Origin: Actinoplanes oblitus | Lineage (GTDB): Bacteria > Actinomycetota > Actinomycetes > Mycobacteriales > Micromonosporaceae | Assembly: GCF_030252345.1 (NCBI RefSeq) | Contig: NZ_CP126980.1 | Span: forward strand, 2,929,501 to 2,993,500 | DNA: 64,000 nucleotides | Direction: 5' to 3' | Shown here: piece after piece, positions 8,372 through 17,837 of the stretch | Layout: every line of letters starts with the position of its first letter | Position numbering within the stretch: position 1 is the first letter of the stretch | The notes under the pieces: model-generated | Database searches by the model: none | Seen by the model: the letters and a program-made list of their open reading frames with translations, nothing else | What the model was told of the DNA's origin: nothing | Translations under genes and position numbers: made by a program

Positions 8372-9246
8372 CCGTCGTCGCGGCCACGTCAGTGGTCCAC
8401 GCGTCCGGCCTGACCCTGCGGTACGGCCGCACCACCGCCCTGTCCGACGTGTCAGTCACGCTGCACGGCGGGGTGACGGGCCTGCTCGGCCCGAACGGCG
8501 CGGGCAAGACGACGCTGCTGCGGATCGTCGCCACCGCGCTCGTGCCCGATCGGGGCGCGCTCAGCGTGCTGGGCGCCGACCCGCGGACCCCAGCCGGCCG
8601 GCTCGCCGTGCGGCGGCGGCTGGGATACCTGCCGCAGGACCCCGGCTTCCACCCGGGCTTCACCGCTTTCGAGTTCGTCGACTACGTGGCGATCCTCAAG
8701 GAGCTGACCGACCGCCGGGCCCGCCACCAGGAGGTACGCCGGGTCCTGGACGCTGTCGGGCTGACCGGCCGGAGCGGCCGGAAGATCCGGGCGTTGTCCG
8801 GCGGGATGCGCCAGCGGGTGGCGCTGGCCGCCGCCCTGGTCGGCGACCCGGACCTGCTCATCCTCGACGAGCCGACGGTGGGCCTCGACCCCGAGCAGCG
8901 GCTGCGGTTCCGCGAGGTGATCGCCGAGCTGGGCGAGGGCCGCGCGGTGCTGCTCTCCACCCACCAGACCGAGGAGGTGATGGCGCTCTGCCAGCGCGTC
9001 GTCGTGCTGGACCGGGGCACGGTCCGGTTCGAGGGCACGCCGGCCGGCCTCGCCGCGCACGCCCGCGGACGGGTGTGGACTAGCGGCTCCCGGGCGCCCG
9101 GCGCGCTCGCGTCCTGGCGGGCGGGCGACGGGCGGTACCGCAATGTCGGTGCTCCGCCGGACGGGGCCGAGCTGCTCGAACCGACCGTCGAGGACGGCTA
9201 CCTGACGCTGGTGGACTCGCCGGCCGGCGAGGAGGACCGGCGATGA
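8368..9246 (+). CDS. ABC transporter ATP-binding protein
   Basis: A 292-residue ATPase starting with GTG in the overlap GTGA. Walker A GPNGAGKTTLLR is near residues 39-50, the signature LSGGMRQRVALAAALV near 144-159, Walker B LLILDEPTVGLDP near 165-177, and the switch His in STHQTEE. The C-terminal 80 residues form an extra domain typical of CcmA/DrrA-like exporters or two-component ABC systems. It would energise the two downstream membrane proteins. Substrate unknown. Confidence 0.92.
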   Translation: MTVVAATSVVHASGLTLRYGRTTALSDVSVTLHGGVTGLLGPNGAGKTTLLRIVATALVPDRGALSVLGADPRTPAGRLAVRRRLGYLPQDPGFHPGFTAFEFVDYVAILKELTDRRARHQEVRRVLDAVGLTGRSGRKIRALSGGMRQRVALAAALVGDPDLLILDEPTVGLDPEQRLRFREVIAELGEGRAVLLSTHQTEEVMALCQRVVVLDRGTVRFEGTPAGLAAHARGRVWTSGSRAPGALASWRAGDGRYRNVGAPPDGAELLEPTVEDGYLTLVDSPAGEEDRR

Positions 9247-10835
9247 CCGCCGCGCTGGCCGAGCGGCCGGTGCACGCCCCGCAGCGGCCGGGCGACCCGC
9301 GCCGGGCCATGCTGGCGCTCGCCCGGGTCGAGGCGGCTCGGCTGCTGCGCCACCCGGCGGTGCTCGCCGGCCTGCTGCTGTTCGCCGGTCCGGAGGTGCT
9401 CCGGTGGCTGACCGGGCGGGCCGACCGATTCCCGGTGCTGCAGGACGCCGACTGGTCCCCGCAACTGCTCGCCCTGCTGGTGCTGGGCGGTGGCGCGCTG
9501 ATCGGGGCCAACCTGGCGGCGTTGCGCGCCGACCGGCACGCCACCACCGGGTGGTACGACACGCTGGTACTGCCGCCGTCGTGGCGTACCGGCGGGTTCC
9601 TGCTGTCCGTGGTGCCGTTCGCGGTAGTGGTCGCGGCGCTGGCCGGTGCCCGGATCGCCCTGCTCGCCGCGCTGCCCGGTGCGGCCGGCCGGCCCAACCC
9701 GTACGAGCTGGCCCTGCTCCCCGCGGTGGCGCTGCTGTTCGGCGCGGCGGGCGTGCTGCTGGCCCGGCTGGCCCGCACGATGATCGCGGCACCCCTGCTG
9801 CTGCTGGCCGCGGCCGTCGTGGTCTTCGCCGCCGGCCTGTCGTCCGGGGCGAGCCGGGTGCGCTGGCTGCTCCCGGTGGCGGTGGAGGAACCGCCGATGC
9901 CGGTGCCGGTCGCGCTGATGTCCCGGCCGGCCGGCTGGCATCTGGCGTACGTCGCTGGCCTGGTCACCCTGGTCTCGGTGGCGGCGCTGGCCGTCGCCGG
10001 CGCGCGGGGGCGCCGCCTGATGGTGGCCGGTGCCGCCGGTCTGGCCGCTGCCGTCCTGGCCGGATCGGTCCAGTTGCTGCCGATGAGCGGCGCGGTCCGC
10101 GACGCCCGGGCCACCGCCGCCGAGCGTCCCGCCGCGATGCAGCGGTGCCGCCCGGTGGGCTCGGTCACCTACTGCGCGTTCGGTGACTTCGCGTCCTGGA
10201 CCGGCGGGTGGGACGCCGTGGTGCACGGCGTGCTGCGCGCGGTACCGGCCGAGGTGGCCGGCCGGCCGCTCGTCGTCAGGCAACGGCTGTCCACAGTCGA
10301 TCAGCTGACCAACGGCCGGATGGTGTCCGCCGAGGAGGGCGCCGCCGCGGCGCTGGCGTGGCAGCGGGTGGAGGCGGGCGCGGGCACCCCGGACGCGGTC
10401 ACGGTGGGCACCCGGTGGGGCGACGACCTGTCCGAGGTGGGGCTGGCCGGCCTGGTCGCGCACCGGATCGTCACGCGGCAGCCGGCACCGGCGCACGGCC
10501 CGGTCTGCGGCGCGCGGGGTGTGCTGATCGCCTGGCTGGCCGGGCAGGCGACCCCGGAGACGGCCGCCGGCCTGCGCGAGGCGGACGCCACCAGCTGGGG
10601 CGGCGTGCCGTTCGGCGACATGCAGTTCCCGGTGGGGTTTTCGGTGCCGGACCGCGAGATGGCGGTGGCGTGGGCCCTGCTGAAGCGCCCGACCGGCGAT
10701 GTCGCCGCGGTGGTCGCGCGTTCCTGGGGCGAGCTGACCGCCGCCGGCACGTCCGCCGACCGGGCCGGGGAGCTGTTCGGCGTTCCGGTGCCGCCGCTGC
10801 CGCGGGCCGAGGAGCGGATCCGGTGCGACGGATGA
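9243..10835 (+). CDS. ABC-2 like membrane protein with large C-terminal domain
   Basis: A 530-residue protein. Residues about 25-290 carry six or so hydrophobic helices starting near LARVEAARLLRHPAVLAG, the usual opening of ABC-2 type permeases. Residues about 300-530 form a soluble domain with two cysteine pairs (RCRPVGSVTYC and GPVCGARG) and no transmembrane segment until the end. It overlaps both neighbours by four bases. I infer the permease of the ATPase upstream; the C-terminal part is unrecognised and could face outside, where disulfides may form. Confidence 0.7.
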   Translation: MTAALAERPVHAPQRPGDPRRAMLALARVEAARLLRHPAVLAGLLLFAGPEVLRWLTGRADRFPVLQDADWSPQLLALLVLGGGALIGANLAALRADRHATTGWYDTLVLPPSWRTGGFLLSVVPFAVVVAALAGARIALLAALPGAAGRPNPYELALLPAVALLFGAAGVLLARLARTMIAAPLLLLAAAVVVFAAGLSSGASRVRWLLPVAVEEPPMPVPVALMSRPAGWHLAYVAGLVTLVSVAALAVAGARGRRLMVAGAAGLAAAVLAGSVQLLPMSGAVRDARATAAERPAAMQRCRPVGSVTYCAFGDFASWTGGWDAVVHGVLRAVPAEVAGRPLVVRQRLSTVDQLTNGRMVSAEEGAAAALAWQRVEAGAGTPDAVTVGTRWGDDLSEVGLAGLVAHRIVTRQPAPAHGPVCGARGVLIAWLAGQATPETAAGLREADATSWGGVPFGDMQFPVGFSVPDREMAVAWALLKRPTGDVAAVVARSWGELTAAGTSADRAGELFGVPVPPLPRAEERIRCDG

Positions 10836-11461
10836 GCGTGCGGGTCCTCGCCCTGCTGCTGCGCCCGGCCGCGCGGGCCACGCCGTGGGTGGCGTTCCTG
10901 GCCGCGGCCGGCGTGGGGCTGGCGATCGTCGCCGTGCCCGCCGTCCTCTCGGTGACCCTGTCCCCAGCGGATCTCGTGGGGCTGCTGCGGGCCGCGGCGG
11001 TCTGCGGGGCGCTCGGCGTCGCGTTCCTCCTCGACGACCCGGCCGCGGCCACCATCGCGACGGTGCCCACCCCGCGCCCGGTCCGGTACGCCGCCCGGGC
11101 CGGCGTCGCGCTGCCTCCGCTGGCGGCGTGGTGGGCGCTGACCCTGGCGGTCACCGTGGCCGGTGCCGAGCACGGGACCGCCGCCGGCCTCCCGCTGGGC
11201 GGCGTCACGGTGGAGGCCGCCGCGCTCGGCGCCGCCGCGTTCGCCGTGGCGGCCGTCCGTCCCCGGGGCGGCGTCGTGGCCGCCCCGGCCGTGCTGGCGC
11301 TGGTCGCGGCGGCCAGCCAGTTCCCACCCGCGCTGGCGTTCTACGTGCCGCCCGGCGACGACCGGTGGGCCGCCGCCCACGGCCGGTGGGGCGTGCTGCT
11401 GGCGCTGGCCGTCGCGGGCGCGGTGAGTGCGGTCATGGAGCCCGCGCGACGGCGGGCGTAG
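10832..11461 (+). CDS. membrane protein of sigma/ABC operon
   Basis: A 209-residue, strongly Ala/Val/Leu-rich protein with about six hydrophobic segments and short loops; VATVPTPRPVRYAARAG (about residues 70-86) resembles the cytoplasmic loop following the second helix of ABC-2 half permeases. It is the last gene of the five-gene operon, overlapping the 530-residue protein by four bases, and ends 3 bases from the convergent LLM oxidoreductase gene. Likely the second permease subunit; no family is recognised with confidence. Confidence 0.62.
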   Translation: MSVRVLALLLRPAARATPWVAFLAAAGVGLAIVAVPAVLSVTLSPADLVGLLRAAAVCGALGVAFLLDDPAAATIATVPTPRPVRYAARAGVALPPLAAWWALTLAVTVAGAEHGTAAGLPLGGVTVEAAALGAAAFAVAAVRPRGGVVAAPAVLALVAAASQFPPALAFYVPPGDDRWAAAHGRWGVLLALAVAGAVSAVMEPARRRA

Positions 11462-11464
11462 CCG

Positions 11465-12235
11465 CTACTTGTTGACGTCGTCGCGCCAGGTCAGCCACTC
11501 GCGCAGTTCGCCCAGGTCCGGCTTGGGGCCGCCGACGTGCACGGTGAACATGCGGGCGCCCAGCTCGCGCGCGGCCTCCCGGGTGTCCGGCTTGGCGACC
11601 ACCGAGACCTCGATCTCGTCGCGGTCGCGACCGATCGCCGCGCAGTGCTCCCCGAGCACGGTGAGCTTGTGCTCCAGCGCCTCGCCGGTCGCGAACGAGT
11701 GCCAGATGTCGGCGTGCTTGGCGACCAGGCGCAGGGTCTTCTTCTCGCCGCCGCCGCCGATCAGCACGGGGATCTTTCGGGTGGGCGGCGGGTTGAGCTT
11801 GCCCCAGCGGGACTCGATGCGGGGGAGAGCTTCGGCCAGGTCGTCGAGGCGGCCGCCGGCGGTGCCGAACTCGTAGCCGTACTCGGTGTAGTCGCGCTCG
11901 AACCAGCCCGAGCCGATGCCGAGGATGAGGCGGCCCTCGGAGATGTGGTCCACCGTGCGGGCCATGTCGGCCAGCAGCTCCGGGTTGCGGTAGCTGTTGC
12001 AGGAGACCAGGGCGCCGATCTCCACCCGGGAGGTGGACTCGGCCCAGGCGGCGAGCATGGTCCAGCACTCGAAGTGCAGCCCGTCCGGCTCGCCGCTGAG
12101 CGGGTAGAAGTGGTCCCAGTTGAACAGGACGTCCACCCCGGCCTCCTCGGCCTCGGCGGCGGTGCGCCGGATGGTGGGGTAGTCCATGTGCTGCGGCTGC
12201 AGTTGCAGCCCGATCCGAACCGGCCTATCGATCAT
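11465..12235 (-). CDS. LLM class F420-dependent oxidoreductase
   Basis: A 256-residue luciferase-like TIM-barrel enzyme. Landmarks are the N-terminal RIGLQLQPQHMDY, the LFNWDHFYPL segment, IGALVSCNSYRNPELLADMARTVDHIS, and ERDYTEYGYEFGT, all typical of the LLM F420 family of actinobacteria. It would transfer hydride between coenzyme F420 and an organic substrate that cannot be named. It lies 9 bases downstream of a lipoprotein gene on the same strand and is probably co-transcribed with it. Confidence 0.85.
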   Translation of the reverse strand: MIDRPVRIGLQLQPQHMDYPTIRRTAAEAEEAGVDVLFNWDHFYPLSGEPDGLHFECWTMLAAWAESTSRVEIGALVSCNSYRNPELLADMARTVDHISEGRLILGIGSGWFERDYTEYGYEFGTAGGRLDDLAEALPRIESRWGKLNPPPTRKIPVLIGGGGEKKTLRLVAKHADIWHSFATGEALEHKLTVLGEHCAAIGRDRDEIEVSVVAKPDTREAARELGARMFTVHVGGPKPDLGELREWLTWRDDVNK

Positions 12236-12244
12236 GGAGAAAGC

Positions 12245-12682
12245 CTACGGGCAGGTGTTGTCGATTTTCTGCCCGACGGTCACGAAGTCGCCGTTGAGGA
12301 ATGCCTTCGGGTCCTCGGACTGGCTGCCCCGGGTCAGGGCGGCGGCCACCTCGTCGACGGCGGCCCGCTGGGCCGGGTCGGAGCTCTGCGCACCGGCCGC
12401 GGTGACCTGGGTGGCCATGTCGGCGAAGGTTTTCTGCAGGCCGGCCTTGGCGTCGTCGCCCTTGTGCGTGGCCCAGCCGGCGGCCTTGACCGCGCCGTCC
12501 GTGAGGATCTTGTAGACCGCGGTGCACACGTATTTCGGCTGACCGGCCGAGGCGGAGGGCACCGGCGCGACGCTGAACGGCGCGGGGATGGAGTCGGGGT
12601 TGAGCTCGATCTCGCAACCGGCGGCCAGGGCCGCGGTCGCCAGCAGGGTGACGGACGCGGCGACACGGCGGAGCATCGGCAC
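12245..12682 (-). CDS. secreted lipoprotein, unknown function
   Basis: A 145-residue protein with a type II signal: basic start, hydrophobic core and lipobox LAAGC, Cys at residue 23. The mature part is helical and contains two further Cys (YVC and NTCP) that could form a disulfide. The GTG at 12682 has a GGGGA ribosome site 5 bases upstream and is preferred to the ATG at 12676. It should be anchored to the outer face of the membrane. It precedes the LLM oxidoreductase gene; no functional link is evident. Confidence 0.72.
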   Translation of the reverse strand: MPMLRRVAASVTLLATAALAAGCEIELNPDSIPAPFSVAPVPSASAGQPKYVCTAVYKILTDGAVKAAGWATHKGDDAKAGLQKTFADMATQVTAAGAQSSDPAQRAAVDEVAAALTRGSQSEDPKAFLNGDFVTVGQKIDNTCP

Positions 12683-12786
12683 GGCATTCCCCTTTCTCTA
12701 TCGCGTACGCGGCAGCATAGTTCCACCCGCCGGCAGTCGCCCATCCTGTGCGCCACCTTTGCCCGGATGGGAAGTTAGCTACGGAC

Positions 12787-14592
12787 GTGGCCAGTTTCCC
12801 GAAAAAAGCCCTTATCGCCGGAATAGCGACTACCCTCGTCGCGGCCGGTGGCACTGCCTTCGCCGAGATCGTCTCGTCCAGCCCGGTGACGTCCCCCTCC
12901 TTCAACGGATCGGTCTACGCGGTCGCCTACCGGGGGAGCACCGTCTACGTCGGCGGCGACTTCACCCGGGCCATCGTGGACGGCCACAACGTGGCACGCA
13001 CCCGGCTCGCCGCGTTCGACTCGCGCACCGGTGCCCTGCTCGACTGGAAGCCCAGCGCCGACGCCAACGTGCGCGCCCTCGCCGTGGACGGCGACACGGT
13101 GTACGCCGCCGGTGACTTCGACCGGATCAACGGCGAACCCCGGGACGCGATCGCCGGGCTGACCGCCGCCGAGGGCGCCCTCACCCCGCTCCAGCACACC
13201 GTCAACGGCCAGCCGAACGCCCTGGCCACCGGGCACGGCCGGGTCTACCTGGGCGGCCGGATCACCGCCGTGGACGGGACGCCCCGGGCCAACCTGGCCG
13301 CGTTCGACACCGCCACCGGGGCGCTCGACGGGTGGGCGCCGACCACCGACGACACGGTGAACGCGCTCGCGGCCGGGACCGACCGGATCTACCTGGGCGG
13401 GCGCTTCCACAAGACCAACGGGGCCCGGTCGACGCTGCGGCTGAGCGCGGTGCACCCGGAGACCGGGGTGCTCGACCGCACGTTCCTGCCGAAGCCGGTG
13501 TCCCAGGTGTTCGCCCTGGCCACTAACGACATCGCCGACGACGGGGTGTACGCGGCGCTGGGCGGGCAGGGCGGCCGGGCGGTCTCCTACACCCGGGACG
13601 GGGCGACCCGCTGGACCCGGGTGTTCGACGGGGACGCGCAGGCGATCACCGTGCTGGGCGGGACCGTCTACGTCGGCGGGCACTTCGACAAGGCGTGTAC
13701 CACCACGAACAACGGCGTCAAGGGGATCTGCACGGACGGATCGGCGATCCGCGGGAAGCTGGCCGCCGTCGACCCGCAGGGCAACCTCCTGGAGTGGGCG
13801 CCGCAGGCCAACGGCGTCGCCGGGACCCGTTCCCTGGCGGCCAGCCCGGAACTCGGGTCGATCAGCGCGGCGGGAGACTTCACCGTCGTCGGCGGGCTGC
13901 CGCGCAAGCGCTACGCGGAGTTCGGCGCGCTCGCCCCGCGGACCGAGGACGCGCCGGCCACCCCGCAGTACGTGGCCGCCTACAACTTCGACACCACGAT
14001 CGCGGACGGGACGTTCGACGACGGGTCGGGGCGGGGACACCTGCTGCGGATGGTGGCGCGCGCGGGTGGCGTACCGAAATTGGTGTCGCATGGCAACGGG
14101 CAGGCCTTGCAGTTCCCGGCCACATGCACCGGCGCGGCCTGTCCGCGCCTGGTGTTGCAGGGCGAGAGCTCACCGGATCTCAATCCCGGGACCAAACCCT
14201 TACGGTACGGCGCGGGCGTGCTGCTCTCCCCGGCCGAGACGTCCAGCGGTGAGAACATCATGCAGAAGGGCTACTCGACCGGCGGTGGCCAGTACAAGCT
14301 CCAGGTCGACGGCGTCTCCGGCAAGCCCAGCTGCGGTTTCGGCGCCGACACCGTCTATCTGGCGCGCAGCCGGGTGTCGGTGGCCGACGGCAACTGGCAC
14401 AGCCTGGAGTGCCGGCGCACCGGCCCGACCCTGTCGATCCTGGTCGACGACGTGCTGCAGGCCGGCGTCCCGGTCCCGGTCGACGCCGGGGTGGACACCA
14501 GCGCGCCGTTGACGGTCGGTGGCAAGGGGGTCGGCGTCAACAACGATCAGTTCCACGGAACTCTCGATGACGTCTGGGTGCACATCGGATAA
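12787..14592 (+). CDS. secreted beta-propeller + LamG-like protein
   Basis: A 601-residue exported protein. A signal peptide ([21 protein letters not shown]) is followed by about seven repeats of roughly 45 residues with the pattern VYVGGDF/VYAAGDF/VYLGGRI/IYLGGRF/VYVGGHF, the hallmark of delta-60/PQQ-like propeller repeats (residues 35-390). The C-terminal 200 residues form a concanavalin A/LamG-type jelly roll ([24 protein letters not shown]). These modules commonly bind cell-surface or extracellular polysaccharide. GTG at 12787 is chosen because it gives a compact signal peptide; GTG 12748 is also in frame. Confidence 0.78.
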   Translation: MASFPKKALIAGIATTLVAAGGTAFAEIVSSSPVTSPSFNGSVYAVAYRGSTVYVGGDFTRAIVDGHNVARTRLAAFDSRTGALLDWKPSADANVRALAVDGDTVYAAGDFDRINGEPRDAIAGLTAAEGALTPLQHTVNGQPNALATGHGRVYLGGRITAVDGTPRANLAAFDTATGALDGWAPTTDDTVNALAAGTDRIYLGGRFHKTNGARSTLRLSAVHPETGVLDRTFLPKPVSQVFALATNDIADDGVYAALGGQGGRAVSYTRDGATRWTRVFDGDAQAITVLGGTVYVGGHFDKACTTTNNGVKGICTDGSAIRGKLAAVDPQGNLLEWAPQANGVAGTRSLAASPELGSISAAGDFTVVGGLPRKRYAEFGALAPRTEDAPATPQYVAAYNFDTTIADGTFDDGSGRGHLLRMVARAGGVPKLVSHGNGQALQFPATCTGAACPRLVLQGESSPDLNPGTKPLRYGAGVLLSPAETSSGENIMQKGYSTGGGQYKLQVDGVSGKPSCGFGADTVYLARSRVSVADGNWHSLECRRTGPTLSILVDDVLQAGVPVPVDAGVDTSAPLTVGGKGVGVNNDQFHGTLDDVWVHIG

Positions 14593-14621
14593 CTGTCACA
14601 CCGGTCCGGTACCTTGCGCGC

Positions 14622-15251
14622 ATGCCTGATCTCGACCGCCTCCTCCAGGCCGGTGCCCGCCACGTCCAGGACGACGTGACCTACGTCGTCGAGTCGCACC
14701 CGCTGGGCCACCTCACCCTGCCCACCGGGCAGCTCGCCGCCTTCGACCCGGGTGTCACCGACGAGGACGACGAGCCGTTCACGATCGCCGTGCCCCCGGG
14801 GCGGTATCGCACCGTCGGCTGGGTCGCGGTCCTGGAGAAAGAGGACCGCGAGTGGCAGCGCCGGGTCGCCGCCCTGCAGCTGGTGATCCGCGACGAGCCG
14901 GTCGTGTCGTGGGAGCTCGCGCTGGTCGACGGCGACGACCCGGACGGGCTGGAGGAGGGCGAGTTCTACGGCTACGGGGTGGACACCGGCGCCGGCGCGT
15001 TCGCCGACATCACCGTGTCGCAGGCGCTGGCCCGGTGGGACGCCGAGGAGTTCGAGGAGGTGTTCGACCCGGACGAGTTCCCCGACGAGCCGGTGCCCGG
15101 CCACTTCGACTGGGTGATCGACAAGCGGACCGGAGGCAATGTGATCATGGTGGAGTCGGGGTGGGGGGACGGCTACTACCCGACCTACGTCGGCCGGACC
15201 GCCTCCGGCGAGGTGGCGTCCTTCGTCACCGACTTCCTGGTCCTGCCCTGA
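14622..15251 (+). CDS. DUF4241 domain protein
   Basis: A 209-residue soluble acidic protein. The order HLTLPTGQLAAFDPGV, FTIAVPPGRYRTVGWVAV, GYGVDTGAGAFAD and the late GNVIMVESGWGDGYYPTYVGR is the DUF4241 pattern. Family function is not established; such genes occur singly and near toxin/immunity loci in actinobacteria. Its TGA is the first unit of a 23-25 bp tandem array, so the gene ends inside a repeat. Confidence 0.7.
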   Translation: MPDLDRLLQAGARHVQDDVTYVVESHPLGHLTLPTGQLAAFDPGVTDEDDEPFTIAVPPGRYRTVGWVAVLEKEDREWQRRVAALQLVIRDEPVVSWELALVDGDDPDGLEEGEFYGYGVDTGAGAFADITVSQALARWDAEEFEEVFDPDEFPDEPVPGHFDWVIDKRTGGNVIMVESGWGDGYYPTYVGRTASGEVASFVTDFLVLP

Positions 15252-15366
15252 TCCGTCGCGCCGGGGCCGGCCTTGATCCGTCCCGCCGCGCGCGGCCTTG
15301 ATCCGTCCCGCCGCGCGGCCTTGATTCGTCCCGGGCTTCCTGCCTCGATTCGTCCCGCCGCGCGGC
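15247..15366. repeat. 23-25 bp tandem repeat at DUF4241 stop codon
   Basis: Five units of the type TGATCCGTCCCGCCGCGCGG start at 15249, 15274, 15299, 15322 and 15346. The first TGA is the stop codon of the DUF4241 gene. No reading frame here looks genuine. The rest of the 538-base convergent gap to the MFS gene holds two strong hairpins and a short GGCGCGAGGCGG direct repeat (three copies between 15657 and 15742). Confidence 0.75.
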
Positions 15367-15420
15367 CCGGGGGAGGCGCGGCGTGTGCCGATCGGGGTCC
15401 GGGCCGGGCTCGGGAAAGAT

Positions 15421-15456
15421 ACAGCGTGTGCCGGTCGGAGGTCCGGCACACGCTGT
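15421..15456. terminator. hairpin, likely transcription terminator
   Basis: A perfect 14-bp stem, ACAGCGTGTGCCGG paired with CCGGCACACGCTGT, around an 8-base loop, in the convergent gap after DUF4241. There is no T-run, as is common in GC-rich actinomycetes, so termination activity is inferred from stem strength and position. Confidence 0.6.
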
Positions 15457-15728
15457 CTTCGCTCGCCGGGGGCGGTGAGCGGCGCTCCGTGCCGCAGGCG
15501 GTCGGTGCGGGGCTCAGGGGTGGGACCGGCCGGACGAAGCCGGTGTCCTCGCGGTGACCAGGCGGCTCGGAATTGATGGTCATCGTTGCAGCCATGTTGC
15601 GCGAGTGCAACAGTTCGCCAGGCGATTGTTTCGGCTTGACTCATTTCGATCAGTCGGCGCGAGGCGGTTGCCGGGCGGCCGGGGTGGAGCGGCGCGAGGC
15701 GGCTGCGGCGGACGCCCGGCGGTGAAGG

Positions 15729-15767
15729 CGGCGCGAGGCGGCCGGAAGTCCGGGCCGCCTCGCGCCG
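15729..15767. terminator. hairpin after MFS gene, likely terminator
   Basis: A perfect 15-bp stem (15729-15743 with 15753-15767; left arm CGGCGCGAGGCGGCC) around a 9-base loop, 23 bases beyond the MFS stop. It probably terminates the leftward MFS transcript. Its left arm is the third copy of the GGCGCGAGGCGG direct repeat. Confidence 0.6.
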
Positions 15768-15789
15768 TACCGTGAAGCCGGTCCGATCC

Positions 15790-17190
15790 TCAGGCGCGGC
15801 GCGGCAGGAAGAGCGCCGCCACCGCGCCCACCGCGATGATCGCGGACCCGGTCAGCACCGCGGGCCGGGTCCCGTCCAGGAATGAGTCCAGGCTGGTGTA
15901 TCCGCCGAGCGAGCTGAAGATGGAGGACAGCGCCGCCACCCCGGCCGCCACGCCGAACTCGCGGATCGTGTTGTTGGTGCCCGAGGCCACGCCCTGCTCG
16001 GTCACGTCCACGCTGGCCAGCACCATCGTGCTGGTCGGCGCGAAGGTCAGCCCCATCCCGATGCCGGCCAGCACGAACGCGCCGATCAGCGACGGGTAGG
16101 AGGCGGTCACCGACAGGTCCAGGGCCATCCAGAGCAGGCCGCCGGCCAGGAAGACCTGACCCGCGAAGATCAGTACGCGCTGACCGACGCGACCGGCGAA
16201 CAGGCCGGCGAGCGGGGCGACGATCATCGGGGCCGCGGTCCACGGCAGCGTCCGCAGGCCGGACTCCAGCGGGCTCAGCCCCTGCACCACCTGGAAGAAC
16301 TGGGCGAGCAGGAAGACCGAACCGAACGCCCCGGCGGAGAACGTCAGGGTCACCGCGTTCACCAGGCTGAACCCGCGACTGCGGAACAGCCGCAGCGGCA
16401 GCATCGGGGTGTGGTTGCGGGCCTGCCAGAACAGGAACCCGGCGAGCAGCGCGACCGCCGAGCCGAGCATGGTCAGCACCCGCGCCGAGGTCCAGCCCTT
16501 GTCCGGGCCGTCCACCACGCCCCAGATCAGCAGCAGCATGCCGCTCGCGGAGAGCACCAGGCCGAGCGGGTCGAGCCGGCGGCCGTCGCCCCGTGACTCG
16601 TCGAGCACCGTGGTGGCCAGGACCACCGCGACCACGCCGACCGGGACGTTCAGCCAGAAGATCCAGGACCAGTGCAGGCCGTCGACGACAGCGCCACCGA
16701 CCACCGGGCCGACCGCGACGCCGAGCCCGGTGATGCCGCCCCAGATGCCGACGGCGGCGTTGCGCAGGCGTGGTGGCACGGCGGTGGCCAGCAGGGTCAG
16801 TGCCAGCGGGGTGATCGCCGCGCCGCCCAGGCCCTGCACCGCCCGCGCGGCGGTGAGCTGCCACGCCTCGGTGGAGAGCGCGGCCGCCGCGGAGGCGAGC
16901 GTGAAGATGAGGATGCCGCCGAGGAACATCCGCCGCCGGCCGAGCCGGTCGCCCAGCGCCGCCGCGGTGAGCAAGAACGCCGCGAACGGCAGCGTGTACG
17001 CGTTGACGAACCACTGCAGGTCGGTGATCGACGCGTGCAGCTCGGTGCGGATCACCGGCAGCGCGGTGCTGACCACCAGGTTGTCCAGCGAAACCATGAA
17101 GGTCGGGATGCCGACCGCGGCGAGCACTGCCGCGAGCGGGCGGGCGGCTCGGGCCCGGGTGACGGGCTTGTCCGAAACGAGAGTGGTCAC
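15790..17190 (-). CDS. MFS drug exporter, DHA2 family
   Basis: A 466-residue 14-helix type transporter. Visible are the acidic helix 1 SLDNLVVSTALPVI, motif A ALGDRLGRRRMFLGG (about residues 82-96), QGLGGAAITPLALTLL in helix 4 and motif C GLGVAVGPVVGGAVVDGL in helix 5. It should expel a hydrophobic or antibiotic compound by proton antiport. It is divergent from a TetR gene with a 16-bp palindrome between them, giving a self-contained inducible efflux module. A second DHA2 exporter with its own TetR lies at 343, but coupled in tandem rather than divergent. Confidence 0.9.
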   Translation of the reverse strand: MTTLVSDKPVTRARAARPLAAVLAAVGIPTFMVSLDNLVVSTALPVIRTELHASITDLQWFVNAYTLPFAAFLLTAAALGDRLGRRRMFLGGILIFTLASAAAALSTEAWQLTAARAVQGLGGAAITPLALTLLATAVPPRLRNAAVGIWGGITGLGVAVGPVVGGAVVDGLHWSWIFWLNVPVGVVAVVLATTVLDESRGDGRRLDPLGLVLSASGMLLLIWGVVDGPDKGWTSARVLTMLGSAVALLAGFLFWQARNHTPMLPLRLFRSRGFSLVNAVTLTFSAGAFGSVFLLAQFFQVVQGLSPLESGLRTLPWTAAPMIVAPLAGLFAGRVGQRVLIFAGQVFLAGGLLWMALDLSVTASYPSLIGAFVLAGIGMGLTFAPTSTMVLASVDVTEQGVASGTNNTIREFGVAAGVAALSSIFSSLGGYTSLDSFLDGTRPAVLTGSAIIAVGAVAALFLPRRA

Positions 17191-17219
17191 GTCTTCCCCC
17201 TGAAGCGCGCCGAGAAGTT

Positions 17220-17263
17220 GTTATCGGCTGATAACTAAGCACGGTAAGCATCGACTGATAACA
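17220..17263. promoter_or_regulatory. TetR operator pair in MFS/TetR gap
   Basis: A palindrome GTTATCGGCTGATAAC (arms GTTATC/GATAAC) occupies 17220-17235. A related imperfect copy, CATCGACTGATAAC, lies around 17250-17263, just before the tetR ATG at 17271. Both would be bound by the divergent TetR to control the exporter and itself. Confidence 0.7.
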
Positions 17264-17270
17264 TGTCAAC

Positions 17271-17837
17271 ATGACTCGGAGCCGCCTCACCGCATCGGAA
17301 CGCCAGGAGCAGATCGTCCACGCCGCCCTGCAGGCCTTCGCGCAGGGCGGATACATCGGCACGTCCACCGACCAGGTGGCGCGACTGTCCGGTGTGTCAC
17401 AGCCGTACGTGATCCGGATCTTCGGCTCGAAGCAGGAGCTGTTCCTGGCCACCGTCCGCTACGCCGGCCGGCGCATCGAAGCCACCTGGCGCGCCGCCGC
17501 CGAGCGCGAGCCCACGCTGGCCAGCCTCGGCAGCGCCTACCAGGACCTGCTGGCCGAGCGGGAACTCCTGGTCGTCCTCCTGCACGGCTTCTCCGCCGCC
17601 GAGGAACCGGTCGTCGGCGACGCCGTCCGCGCCTGCTACGGCAGTCTCTATCAGACGGTTCGCGACCTCACCGGCTGCTCGCCGGAGGACGCCCGCGACT
17701 TCTTCGCCATGGGCATGCTGATCACCGTGCTGGGCGCCATGCGGGTGCTGGGCCCCGACTCGGTCGCCCCGCAGCCCTGGATGACGTCCCTGCTCAGCAC
17801 CTTCCACGACCAGACCGACCCGCCCGCCGAGCACTAG
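17271..17837 (+). CDS. TetR/AcrR family regulator
   Basis: A 188-residue regulator with the DNA-binding domain at residues 6-52 (ASERQEQIVHAALQAF...SGVSQPYVIRIFGSKQELF) and an all-helical ligand domain. The ATG at 17271 directly follows the operator. It is divergent from the MFS exporter at 15790-17190 and is its probable repressor, released by an exported drug. The gene is followed by a short C/A-rich spacer and then the 63-bp minisatellite. Confidence 0.88.
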   Translation: MTRSRLTASERQEQIVHAALQAFAQGGYIGTSTDQVARLSGVSQPYVIRIFGSKQELFLATVRYAGRRIEATWRAAAEREPTLASLGSAYQDLLAERELLVVLLHGFSAAEEPVVGDAVRACYGSLYQTVRDLTGCSPEDARDFFAMGMLITVLGAMRVLGPDSVAPQPWMTSLLSTFHDQTDPPAEH

